Positions 1 through 11,900 of a DNA stretch of 64,000 nt are shown piece by piece. Every line of letters starts with the position of its first letter. Position 1 is the first letter of the stretch. Made by a program: the position numbers and the translations under genes. The DNA lies in assembly GCA_930367205.1 (NCBI GenBank), contig OV884009.1:116821454-116885453 (forward strand). Reading direction: 5' to 3'. This stretch comes from Acanthosoma haemorrhoidale. Its lineage: Eukaryota > Arthropoda > Insecta > Hemiptera > Acanthosomatidae. A model generated the notes under the pieces. It was not told the DNA's origin. It searched no databases and worked only from the letters and a program-made list of their open reading frames with translations.

Positions 1-2
1 TC

Positions 3-842
3 CACCTACATCTCTCCGTACACTGCGAGGCACAGGAAGTCATCCCACCAGAGCAGAGTGGTCAGAGCGCGAACAACAACCTGGTGAGATTGCAACACCA
101 CGTCGCGTCGAACATCCGGAGTAACAGAGCTACCGCTATGATCTCGCTGGATTGCTTGAAAGCCTTCGACTCAGTTGACCACCACACCCTGCTTCAACAT
201 CTGAAGGAATTTGATTTCTCGGAACAGCTGCAGAACCTCATGACTTCGTATCTCACAGGCAGAACTTTCTCAGTTCGTATAGGCACCACGTCTACCACCA
301 GAAGAAAATACACTGCCGGTGCCCCCCAAGGGTCACTGCTAGGCCCTCTGCTGTTTAACATATACACCGCCCACATCGTAGGAGCCTCATACCCCAACTG
401 TGAGGTGTCGGCGTACGCGGACGACATCGGTATATACAGCACCAGCCTCAATCCCACCAGAGCACTGAAATTTGCAGAGGGTGCCAGCCAACTCATCGCT
501 GAGAGGATCAACGCCGGCCATATCAAGGTAAACACAGGGAATGTCGACACCTTGGCCACCAGCCGGCTCATCCAGCCCCTGCTGGGGGCCACTCACACCA
601 GGCCCGACCTGGTCGACTACAGACCTTTGGCCTTGACCCCTAGGCTCAACCCTCGGTGGACTCTCACCACCGTCCCGATATCACCAACACCTCTCCCGTG
701 GCCCTCCACACTCCTCATCCTCTACGCACATCCTTAAAATGGGACTCCCCCTAGTGAAAGGCTATTACCAATCCAAGATAAGTATCCTTTTTTTTCCCTT
801 ACCCTATTTTTATTATTTTGAGAGATATGAAAAAAAAAAAAA
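3..842 (+). pseudogene. Jockey-like non-LTR retrotransposon, internally deleted 3' part
   Basis: An open frame runs from base 3 to the stop at 737, so the element continues upstream of the window. It covers the reverse transcriptase palm: residues like SLDCLKAFDSV (finger/palm A), GAPQGSLLGPLLFNIYTAHI (motif B region) and the catalytic AYADDIGIY (palm C). RT copies element RNA at the nicked target site. Right after IKVNTG (about base 534) the expected thumb and C-terminal region is missing and unrelated proline-rich codons follow, so an internal deletion joins the palm to the 3' end. Downstream lies a short 3' UTR (739-829) and an A-run of 13 at 830-842, typical of a non-LTR 3' end. The same 3' UTR occurs alone at 34183-34288. 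The minus-strand ORF inside 194-592 is a shadow. Non-LTR RT identity is firm; the clade (Jockey-like) is from motif style. Confidence 0.85.
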
Positions 843-1837
843 TGACCTGCTTATTACGCTGCCAACGACAAAGTATTGTATAGGTAACCTAGTTAGGTAA
901 ACAACAAATTAGAATATTTCTTCTAGTATATATGACTCAAGCGGGGATTAAATAATGGTTGTTATTAGTAAGAACTTGGATGGATGACCGCCCTCCTAAT
1001 GCATAACACTAGAATTAAATAATAGATCCTTCCACACAATAGATAATATTCCATACACAATAGGATAGGAATTTATTATGTTCAATAACGACGTAATGGA
1101 TTAAGTAATGAAACTTCATAATTTATCATAGGAGTGCTACTATTTTTGTGCAACTCTCATACAAAATATCACAGTTCTGCATCACACAGGGGTCATAAAA
1201 AAGTTGCGGCCACGATTCAAATCACAGTTTTAATGACTCACTGTAATTACAGGATACCATACACATATTCTACAAATCACAAATCAGGAATTCGGGTCAT
1301 CAAGCCACCGTGTAAATCTTCTCTTCTTAAATAGAGACTTGCTATCATTAGAACAAACAACTAAAAAAATCATAAAAAATAAGCTAAAACATAAAAAAAT
1401 ACAACTGAAAAAAATTCTAAAAGACAAATTGGAGCAACGGAAACTGCTTTAGTAGCAACAATGTTTTTCCAAGGACACAGGCTCAGAAGGATCGGGAAAC
1501 GGAACCATGCAATCAAATAATAAGATCTAGGACGGGACATTAGGCTCAGATAGGATCTGTTCCATACTAGTATTCCACTTAGTCTATGCACCCCCGCCTC
1601 TCCCAACTTCATAAAAAAATCATATAAACATGCTTCACGCCTCTCATGGGTTTAAGTAACTATCTTGACTGGTTAGTGACCTTAGAGGGCTAGGTTCCAT
1701 CTCCTAGTCATATTGCTTGAATTAATTTCATTTCATGTTGATCAAACATCTGAGCTTCATCTTTTTAAATGAATTATAAACTAAATAATATTATTTCAAA
1801 CAAACTTAAATCTTCAAAAACACTGCATCCTCTTACA
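843..1837. other. A+T-rich stretch without gene
   Basis: No supported coding region. Short ORFs at 1134-1334 and 1370-1612 have low-complexity composition and resemble nothing I know. Around 1655-1705 there is a tRNA-like run (GGTTAGTGACC followed by CTAGGTTCCATC) that could be a SINE relic. Confidence 0.6.
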
Positions 1838-2590
1838 ACCAAACCATAAGTTCACTCCTCAAATATCTTACTCCTTCTCCTTTCCAATACAAATGGTGTC
1901 CTTTACCAACGAACTCATAACAATCTGAATGAAAAGAATATTGACATGGTGCCCATAACAGAAAGAACACTGACCAGCAATAGACAATCTGGTGTTCCAA
2001 ATATAGATTCAGGTCCTGTCCTCCAGATCCGCCAATATCTCACCCACCATACATTCCCCTTGCAAGGCCAACTACAGCTACTTGTTACATGACCAGCGGT
2101 GCCTTCCCCTTTAGATCTCCGATTTAATATTCCTGTCTCACTTGAACTCCCTCCAAAATCATTTCCTAGCTGGGAGAAATTTCAAAGTGAAGTTCGAGAA
2201 CAGCCTGGAGTTGGCCTTGAGGCCTCCCCCTGACCACACTCATTTTCAAGCGGTGTTCCTTCATTTCACCAAAGCCTTGTACATATTGGCCCAAACATCT
2301 TCATGGGGCTTCTAACCCTCTAGATTTCATTAGCAATTACGTTTAAACATCCCTGCACTCTTCAATCACACGTCTAGATCCCCTACGTACAGAACATATC
2401 TGGAGGAAAGGACCTGAATCTATATTTGGAACACCAGATTGTCTATTGCTGGTCAGTGTTCTTTCTGCTATGGGCACCGTGTCAATATTCTTTTCGTCCT
2501 GAATACTATGAGTTCGTTGGTAAAGGACACCATTTGTATTGGAAAGGAGAAGGGGTAAGATATTTGAGGAGTGAACTTATGGTTTTGGTA
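1838..2590. repeat. Inverted repeat, arms about 190 bp, spacer about 365 bp
   Basis: The left arm (1838-2029) and the right arm (2396-2590) are reverse complements with only scattered mismatches, for example GGTGTTCCAAATATAGATTC in the left arm against its complement at 2416-2435. The ORF at 2426-2668 is the right arm read through and is not a gene on this evidence. Translated on the plus strand, the spacer has a stretch resembling the linker between endonuclease and RT of non-LTR elements (HFTKALYILAQTS), so the structure may be a rearranged retroelement piece; this is weak. The arms do not show a short conserved terminal motif of the MITE type. Confidence 0.8.
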
Positions 2591-5500
2591 CAGAATAGAG
2601 ATACTGCTTTACCGATCTCTTACCCACATCCAGTAGTACCACTTCCTCTTTTCTCCGAGGTCCCATAATTTAGGAACATTTCCACAAGGTCCTATCCTTA
2701 AGACTTCACAAGAATTTGACAATGATGGCCATAACATTACCACCACCAGTCAGCAATGTGACTGTCATGCCATAAAAAATTTCAAATTCCTTCTGAGCTA
2801 TGACTTTATTCATATTAATAAACACACATAATGAACATATTTAGAGATGAAATACACGTTTAAAATGTTTGATCTATTGAATCGTTACCGACCTCTCTCG
2901 TAGGGCACACAGACTGACAAAAGACCATTATCCATCCCGTTTGAAACTGGAATAAAGGGAGATTCGCCTTTGGAAAAAATATTCTTTGAATCAGTTGTGA
3001 ACTGAAGTTTAAAGGAAGCAAGGTATTAAGTCCCGTGCCACATTGTTAATCCGTTATTCAATTCCATGGTCCAATGAGTCCTACATTATAAACATTTTAC
3101 ATACTCCAGTTGGCTAAGTAAAAAAAGTTTTAAAATAAAAATAATGTTTTATCATTTTCATTTTAATGAAATGAATAAACTTGTATACATTTTTTTTATT
3201 GTGGTTGTGCTATTTTACTACTCTATATGACAACTTTTTGTTTTATGATAGCATTTCAAGAAGACAGTACATATATTATGGAGTACAGGACATTTGTCAC
3301 AGTTGCGCCACTGTAAATAAACCATATTAAATTCGTCAACATTTAAATTGATCGGATAATGTTTTTTTTAATTTCCTGCTCACGGCATTATATATTAATA
3401 GAATCGTTTATTATTCTAATGAACTTAGGTTTTAAAATTGCAAGCGTTAATCAGTGTCACGATTATTTTTTTCATTAAATTTATAAGAGATTTCATTTTT
3501 GCTGACTATAATTTTGAGGGGTTATCAGCTAAATTCCCTTTTGAACAAATAGAAAAAACTTATAAATACCTAAAATATTCACTAATAAAACACTATTTAA
3601 ATGACATTAAATGCTTTATTCCAATTGCTCATTTACAAAACTTGATTTATTGGAATACCTTTGAATTTTTTTTTTTAGCCTCTTTAATATATTTATAACC
3701 CTGTAGAATACTCGTACAGCAGAACTTTATATCTAAAAAAATATTTGAGCTGTGACTCAAGATTCTGCAAAGCACAGCTTGTTAGTTATTAAATTAGAGA
3801 CCCATTTCTGTCATGTTCAATTGTTTTCACATACGTCTACACTAAATCTTTAAATTACCTTTGAAATTTTATATCGATTATGATGCCATGCTGTCTGAAA
3901 TTGGAGTCTCTCCTTGCGTGGTTGGGGGAAATCGAGGAACAGAAATAACAAACCATCAAATGGAGAGGGGATCGTCAACAAGGTGAGTATTGGCAGAAAA
4001 GAGAGAAAACTGCATCTTTCTGTTTTCTTGGTTTTATACCAGCTTTGTTGTTAAATCTTATTTAATGTAGTTTTACCATTTCAACCATAAACAAAACGTT
4101 AACAGTTTTCGTTGTATATATCCTACTATTATTAATAATTAACAAAGAAAAAATATACTGGCAGTATCGGAACAAACGAAATACACTTCAGTCAGATAGG
4201 ATACACTCAGTTTTTTTTTCTGTTCATTATTGATAATTAGAAGAAAAAAACTCATTTTGGGAAACTTTTTATTGGGATCTTTTGTAATTTTTTCATCTTC
4301 TTTCCTGTGACACAACATGAAGTTCCCTCCAGTACAGTAACTTTTTCTGAGAAATGATCTCTTTTCATAATAATCAAATTTCATTTTTTTTAAAGGAAGG
4401 GGAGGGTGTAAACTGTGAAATTATAAGAAACAAAGGGCGTTGCGTATTTTGTAGCTCAAGTATTTGAAGACTGAGACAGTTTTTGACGATGAAAAAGATA
4501 CTGTTACAGCTGTCAGAAAGTTCGCATCCACTGGTCCTGTGCAAATGGCTGCCGTGATAAAGAAGGCATTGCACGAGGAATCACATCTCTGCCAGAAGAA
4601 AGAAGAGGGGGGCTGCTAAAATTGAATGTGAGGGAGTTCGGTTTTGCCACGCCACAATTGTCTTGTTTAGCTAAACCTTCGTGTCACACCCTCATATCAT
4701 TTTTACCTGACCTATTTTTATCCTCACGTTACACGTAACATTATTTCTTGTAAACTTTTTGGGATCATTTTTCCATTAATGTATTTTTTGAGTCCGTAAC
4801 AATGCAGAAATAATCAGAACTCTAAATCTTAAATAGTCTGTTATTTATATATAATTCCCGTGATTGTATTCTAACCGTAACCTTACGGAATATAACTTTT
4901 TTTGAATAATATTTCGGAATTGAATAATTTTTACAATCACACTTCGAATAGACAGAACGCCCTTAAAAATTAAAGAGAATTATGTTGGCAGTCATTAATA
5001 TTTAATTTGTTACTCGTCCTTTTGCTTAACTATGGTTCACAATTGTAATTGCTGTTAGTGTTCCATACAAATGACTTTTGTCTTAATACAATCTATTCAT
5101 TGAATTTGTCAAAAAGTTTTTGTTAAACGAACTCCGTTTCTAAACTTGTGGAAAACAAAAAAACTAGGTTGAACCGCGGGGTAGTCTACAATGGACGTGG
5201 CAGGCGGAGAGAAAGCTGGAAAACGTCAAAAGTAGTTAGGGTGGGAAACTGATCGGTAGTCTTTGTCCCTCCGCTTTGTGGCAAGTTTGTATTGCGTCAG
5301 TAAATCTCTAAAAGAACTAGACTCTGCTCTATCGTGACAATTTACCACCGACTAGAGGGAAATCGATTAGTTTTCTCAGGGAATTAACACTATACGCTAC
5401 TACATACAGTAGTGGTCAACGGTTTCCGGGCAGCTCATGCCTTTCTTAATACTCACCTACTATCATGAGGACTTAACTTTATTATTTTTTAAAACTAATT

Positions 5501-5654
5501 AGGCTCTTATATAATTCTGTAAAAACAAACTTAAATTTAGTTGTGAATCGAGAAAATTATAGAGGGTATGAGGAATCTTGTTTGCCCATTAATTAAGGTC
5601 ATACAAAACATCTTAATGTTTTAACATAATAATATTTTCATTCATTTACTTAAA
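2591..5654. other. A+T-rich stretch without gene
   Basis: Homopolymer T and A runs and small ORFs of 66-86 codons (3438-3698, 4139-4384, 4374-4574) with Phe/Ile/Lys/Asn-rich composition expected by chance in A+T-rich DNA. Nothing recognisable. Confidence 0.6.
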
Positions 5655-5930
5655 ATGATTTGTCATCCAAGTATAGATATCCGTTTTTCACTTAAAGGAA
5701 AATCTTGTCATCAAATCGCTAAAATGTTAAAAGTAGGTCATTTATTAAAAAAATGTAATTTAGGAAGTGGGTTAAGTGACCGATCAAGGTGTGGAAGGCC
5801 TCGTAAAACTACTCAAAAAAATGATAAAGCGATAAGGCGGAAAATTCGTTACAGACGTTCAAAAAAATAAACAAAATCTCAGTGTCCGGAAAATTTAGAC
5901 AACTGCTGTAAGCCTGTACACTCTACCATA
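5655..5930 (+). pseudogene. Tc1-like transposase, N-terminal DNA-binding fragment
   Basis: Seventy-one codons resemble the N-terminus of Tc1-family transposases. The first helix-turn-helix is visible as RFSLKGKSCHQIAKML (residues 11-26), and SDRSRCGRPRKTT (residues 41-53) matches the Ser-Asp-Arg segment plus the GRPR linker between the two DNA-binding subdomains. In the family this region binds the terminal inverted repeats so that the DDE catalytic domain can excise and insert the element. The recognition-helix part between them is scrambled, the frame stops at 5868, and the following sequence shows only a faint continuation (SVRKI..TTAVSLYTL, out of frame). No DDE domain or terminal repeats are visible. 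This is about 70 of the usual 340 or so residues: a dead fragment. Confidence 0.75.
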
Positions 5931-8900
5931 AATTTCAATAGATATAGCACGCTAAGGTATATTCCTCCTTCAAGTGTTAAAACACTCTGTATAAGTGTTT
6001 GGTTAAAACATAATAACGACAAGCATTAATAATAAATTAAACTTAAAAAGTTGGACTCAGTTCACAGCTCAGAATCTCATTGTAGATATAAGGTTCTCAT
6101 TTATTGGCCATGATTAAGGGAACATTAAAGGCGTTATACTATTTATTTTTATTTTCCCCCTCCATATAATGTTTTGCTTCTTTTTTGTAGAACAAAGTTA
6201 TATGTATGAAAATGGAAAAAAAATGTATTAATATATCTAGGTGTAACATTAAACATTGATTATGTGTCGTCTTTTATTTAATTTACTTTAGTATTTTATT
6301 TAACTGAAAAAATATATATTTTTAGGGAATCCACTAACTTTTAGATCAATTGTTTATTATGGCAATGGTTTTTGACTTTTTCATTTAACGACAAGAGGGC
6401 ACTTAGGAAACAGAAGTCTATTTGCCGTCTCTACGATTTGTAAATATATACGGGGGGGGGGAGGAAGCTTGGCTAAAAGTGATTCCAGGCACCGGCCGTT
6501 CGTAAACCCCGCCATAATGCGGGCCAGCCTGCTTTACCTAGACTCTGGAGAACCTGCCGTAATATTCAGGGAGAAAAATGGTAGGGGGAGGTGAAAGGGG
6601 GGATTCCGATGGGGGTGAGCTATGGCCACCGCTTTGGGGACTGATAAATTGTCTTTTCAAATCTTCCCTTATATTTGTGTCGCCTCCCAACCGTTTCCAC
6701 TTCCAATTAAATAGTTAAATTTTCAAATAATAAATATTTCACACCTGGGCATCGGGAGGTACGCTACTGTTCAACAAGTCTGAATGGAGAAATCTTGCCC
6801 GTAACCAGATGTAGGCAAACTTATCTTCTCTAGTACGCATATACTAGCATGGTAAAAGAAACGCGGTCCGGTCTGAATAAGCACTCCTGGGCCTCTAGTG
6901 GACAGGTACATAAATTCTAAAAATGATATACCTAAGAGAAAAAAATGATTTTAAACCTTTGAGACTATATTTGTACAAGTGTTCACACAAGGCGGCACCA
7001 AATTGAAGGATAAATCATTTCATTCACAAGTAGTAAATCAGAAATTCAACTTGGAATAAAATACAAGCAAGGACATTGAATGAGTAACTAAAAATGTTCA
7101 TGTTGGAAATAATAACATAAACAGAACAAGAGTTTCTTTATTTACCTTTTTTTTATATTTCATATATCTTTAACGTTACCTTTCTTAGAAATTCAAATCT
7201 TAGTTACTCACACAAACACGATATTTAGTTTTGTAGTCGTAAAGCGCTATAAATTAAACGTAACTAAGTGTCATTAATTGATTAATTATTTGAGTAGGAT
7301 ATCAAACAAAAGATCATGGCGACTTGTTAACAATCCCAAATTTATTTTAGTGGTTTGTTTGAAAATTCGTTTAAACTTCCGTTAACTGCCACAACTTTAA
7401 CTCGACGAGTGTTTTTTTAAAGAATTATTTATCAATTAATTAGTAATTGAAAAAAAATCCTCAGATTACACGGAGTATCAAATTAATGATCTCGACTTTA
7501 TCGTAAGTAATATATGTTAGAGCATCGGTGGATCATAATCATACAAAATTACTTCAAATGTCATTAAAATGTTTTTCGCAGCAGAGGCAGGTATAAATAA
7601 GGAAGCTTTGTTTCATTCAATTTTAGCCGTTTTTGTTTTGAATGAAGCTATGGCATTTTTTTTTTATTACTTAAAAGTTGTTATTTTTGACGGAACCCTT
7701 AATTAAGTGGTGCATCACGCTTTACTTTAATTGTTTTAACTATATTCATTCATTTGTGCATATTCGTTTTTCTGTAGCCCCCACTATTATTTATAATTAT
7801 GATCCAAATACAAAGAGACCTCGAACACTGAGCTATCCTTCACAAGCAGACGAGTGTGAATCTTCTTTGATTAAATTTGAGTTGCTCTTCCAGTGATCCT
7901 GCCAGTATACTCTGTGGCTCTTAATTATTACATTATTTTATCTTTGTTACAACATCCAAGCTCCATACTATGCAGCGTGTCCATGATAGAGCGAATGGGC
8001 CCTCGGCGTCACAATGACTAGAGCGTTAGGTCTATAATCGATCCATTACGATAAATCGCCCCATTAATTGTGAATATCTATTAACTATCTCCACGTCTAG
8101 GTATTCACTGAATACCAGATTCAAACTAAGATGAAATATACATGATAATGACCAATCTACCCCTTTAATGGTTCATAGCAGCTGCACTTGTTCAAACCAC
8201 TTTTCACCCCTTTTATTTATTTATTAATTTATATTTATGACCAATGTCGTATAACGTTCAGACAGACAGGAAAGGGTCGTCACTGACTGAATGTATACCT
8301 TTATCACTTGGGCTTAGTGTAATCCTTATTTCAGAAAATAACATAAAATATTTAGGTTAGTACAGCTCTCAGGATTTTCGTTTCACTGAGTTTTGAAAAT
8401 GAATATTCATTCCACATATTAAATAAAAACTTAGTAATTAGACATGGTAGTATGGATAATTACTGCCGTGTTCAGGACACCTCTAGCGTAAAAGTCATTG
8501 AAACCTTACAGGTGGTTCAAGCAGGGATGCAAGGACATGTACTAAAATCATAAACTCTCTGTAGGACCTTGAGCATACACATTATGTGAGAAGGTCACCC
8601 ATTAAAAAAATAGGCGAGCCTCTAACATCTGTTTTATCATCAACCTATTTAGATGCCCTATAAATACACCCACTCATGTATTGTACAAGGTTACTCGTTT
8701 TAACAAAAAAAATAAAACATGTTAAAAAACTACTTCATACTAACAATGATTTGATGACTGTAAATTGGTTTTATATTGCATGACACACGTTTAACAGATT
8801 AACAGGAGGCTAGTTAATGGCATGAATAGATTAAAATTGAAAATCTAGAGAGGTCATGTTAAGGGAAGGATGGAAGTTGGGTTGGGCAAGAGCGCCTAAA

Positions 8901-11900
8901 TCGAATGAGGGGAGAGAACTTTCTGGAAGAGAAAGGAGAATAAAAAGGGAAAAAAGTCTTTAAGAGAGTTCGGGTATCCGACATTCTCTTCCCATTCAAT
9001 GCTATCCCATATCGTAATACACTTAAGATGGAACTAATAATCTGCAAAACTTTATTGCGCTTTAACTTGACTAGCCTGTGTCAAACAGTTTTCTTGACTG
9101 ATTTTTTTTTCAACTTGAACTATTTCCGGTCGACAGTATTAATAGTGTAAGTTCTTTATTTTGTTTTTCCTTGAAGAAATAGATAAAAGTCCACTATAAA
9201 ATTGCTTGGAGACATTTTATGAGCCTATAAAGTTATGTACGGAGACTTAAACTCTTGTCTAGAGATTGGCGGGCTTGAATAATAGTTATAGGGACCTGGG
9301 TTTAATCCCCAGTTAATACTCACTTAGCCTCTTGAGATTGACTAGCTACGTCAGATAATCAACAAATGATCGATCAAGAAAATTGAAATAATGGTACAAG
9401 CATAACCACAGACTTAGGTGTAACCAATTGAAAAATGTAAGTAATAAAACGTTTTCTATTTGGCAAACCGCTTTCAGCTGTCAAACATTTCACATCTTAG
9501 GCAACAATTTTATGCTTTTTAAAAATTTCCCTTTTTAATCAATAAACAATCTATTACTATAACATGTCAATATCTGTGCTTTACACTAATACTTATCACG
9601 TTATTATCATAAATGTAGCAGTGAGGGTGACTGTTTGACAGCTGAAAGCACTTTGGCAAAATAGCTAACTTTGGGGAGGGACATGGTTTTATTTCTTTTC
9701 TTTTTTTATAGTGACAGAATACTTTTTTATTTCATTTTAAGTACATGGGCTTATTACATAGAGTTGCCCACTGATCAATACGTAGGAAACCCGAAACAGT
9801 AAACCTTGAGCACATATTCGATAAAAATATTGCCAAGGCCGAAAAAGGGGCATTTCTTTGAAACGGGCTCATAGAAATCCCCTTTCTCCGGCTTATCTGT
9901 AGGTATGACTGTTTTAGATCCCTCGTTCCAACCATAAAGATGGCATAAGCTATCTTGTGATCCACAATATCACAATATCCATTAGTATTATAGACAATGG
10001 GAGAAAATCAAACGTGACAAGGTTCTGTCCTGTTTCTTTGTACGCTGTGTACTTGTCGAAAAGCTTACATTAACAACTTTTACAGCTGACAACTTGACAT
10101 ATGTCTAGATAAACTGAGTCTAATGGGACTATCAATCATTTTTTGGCTAAATTGATTTAAGCCCAGGGCGTCCTGATATAAGTCAGTGATATCTGATATC
10201 TCGTTTTAATAGCATTAAACATCAAACACAACAAAGATGCATTTTATTTATTTACCCTACTTGTGTTCATTTGTTAATGTTCGTGTCACTCACGTTTGTG
10301 CTTCGCTTACGTAAAATTAAGAAACGTGAATTTCTTTATTCTGGAAGAGGGGGGAAATAAGCAAAACTTTGTATGAAATAGTGCCTCTCCTATTGTTAAT
10401 TACTAACTGTACTCCATAGTACTCATCAAAAGTACCTCCTACTTTCTGTCCCACGCTTGCACAAGAATTGGTAGTCAAGGGGCATAGAAGAAGCTGTTTC
10501 CACTCCAAACCTTAACTGATTCTCCATCAAACTTCATTTTTAAACACATGATTCTTCTTTCAGTCCCCTCATCATACCACTACCTCTTTGAACCTGATGA
10601 AGACATCCTTCAGATGACGAATTATTATAAATTAGATAAAAACGCCACATATTATTCTCCGTGTTGATATTATTGATATGTTTTAGTGTGTCACAGTGAG
10701 AATTGATTCAGTTAAATCTGGTACAAAAAGCATTGCTTAGCTTAAACATAGAATCGAATCAATAAAAGGGGTTATGATAAGAAATTTTGAGCCCATGTTT
10801 TGTTTCTCCTAAAATAGTTTAGTAGGCCTAGGCAAACTATTAATGTCAAATGTACACGATAAATCCCATCACTTTGTTCAATGGGAAAATATCATGTCGG
10901 CAGGTCAGGTTATACCCTCTTGTATTACTGTCATTATCAAGCGTTCATATTACATACACTTTCCGTCGCATCCTGACCATTAATTATTTTTAGCTTTATC
11001 TTTCTTTTATGTCCGACACGCTACGGTATCGAGGTTCCCATCAAGGGAAAAGATTAACATGGGAGAAAAAATACAAGAAATGAAGATCCCATCATTCAAT
11101 ATTCAATAAACCTCTCACCTATAACGCACCACTGAATCCAATCTAGACTTCCGGTTGAGGATTATAATACACCAGTTAACTTGCTTTATTCCTTGATAAA
11201 TATTCTGGATTCAAAATTTATTTAATCACTCTAATTCTAATCAACTACACAGTTTCACCTATCTCAATTATCCTGCTGAAATATCAGTGGCAGTAGCCTC
11301 GTTCCTCTGGTAAATAAATGAAAGTAATCTTGGCAGTGAGACATTTATTTCCGAGCACGGTTGCTCTTTGCACTGCCTGCGACAAGAGAGCAATGCGTCG
11401 GCTCTGCTAACGTGCTTCCTGCTTCCCTCTGTGTATTTTTATATATTTAATGAAGGAATCAGCGATGCTGGAACTGTAAATATCCCATAAAAAGGAATTT
11501 TATCACTATTACATAATGTAATAATCGTATATTTGCTTATTTTTTATAAATTTATTCGTAATCCAAAATAGCCGGCACTAAGAGAAAATTGTTGGAACCT
11601 CGTTTTCTTGTTAGGCTTACACCACGCACAAGTAGATAAGTTATTGCTTTACCGTACCTCGTAGCCAGCTAGTTTTGGGGATTTGTTGGAGAGACACACA
11701 CAACTGTCATAAATCCAGGCACCTCCCGGTGTCTAATTGCTACCTTTAAACTATTAATTACTACACCAATTATACTAGTTGGTCCAAAGATGAGAAAGCT
11801 CCCTATTTTTTTTTCATTATTTAAAATATTCGGTTTTAACCAAATTAATTATTTTACAACAGTTTTCACTTAATTGTATTTTTCAAAAGATATACTCTTC

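Noticed and set aside
194..596. Two minus-strand ORFs
   Set aside because: Antisense of the RT palm at 3-842.
9250..9318. Functional tRNA gene
   Set aside because: Only a T-arm is convincing; no acceptor stem or anticodon arm pairs properly.
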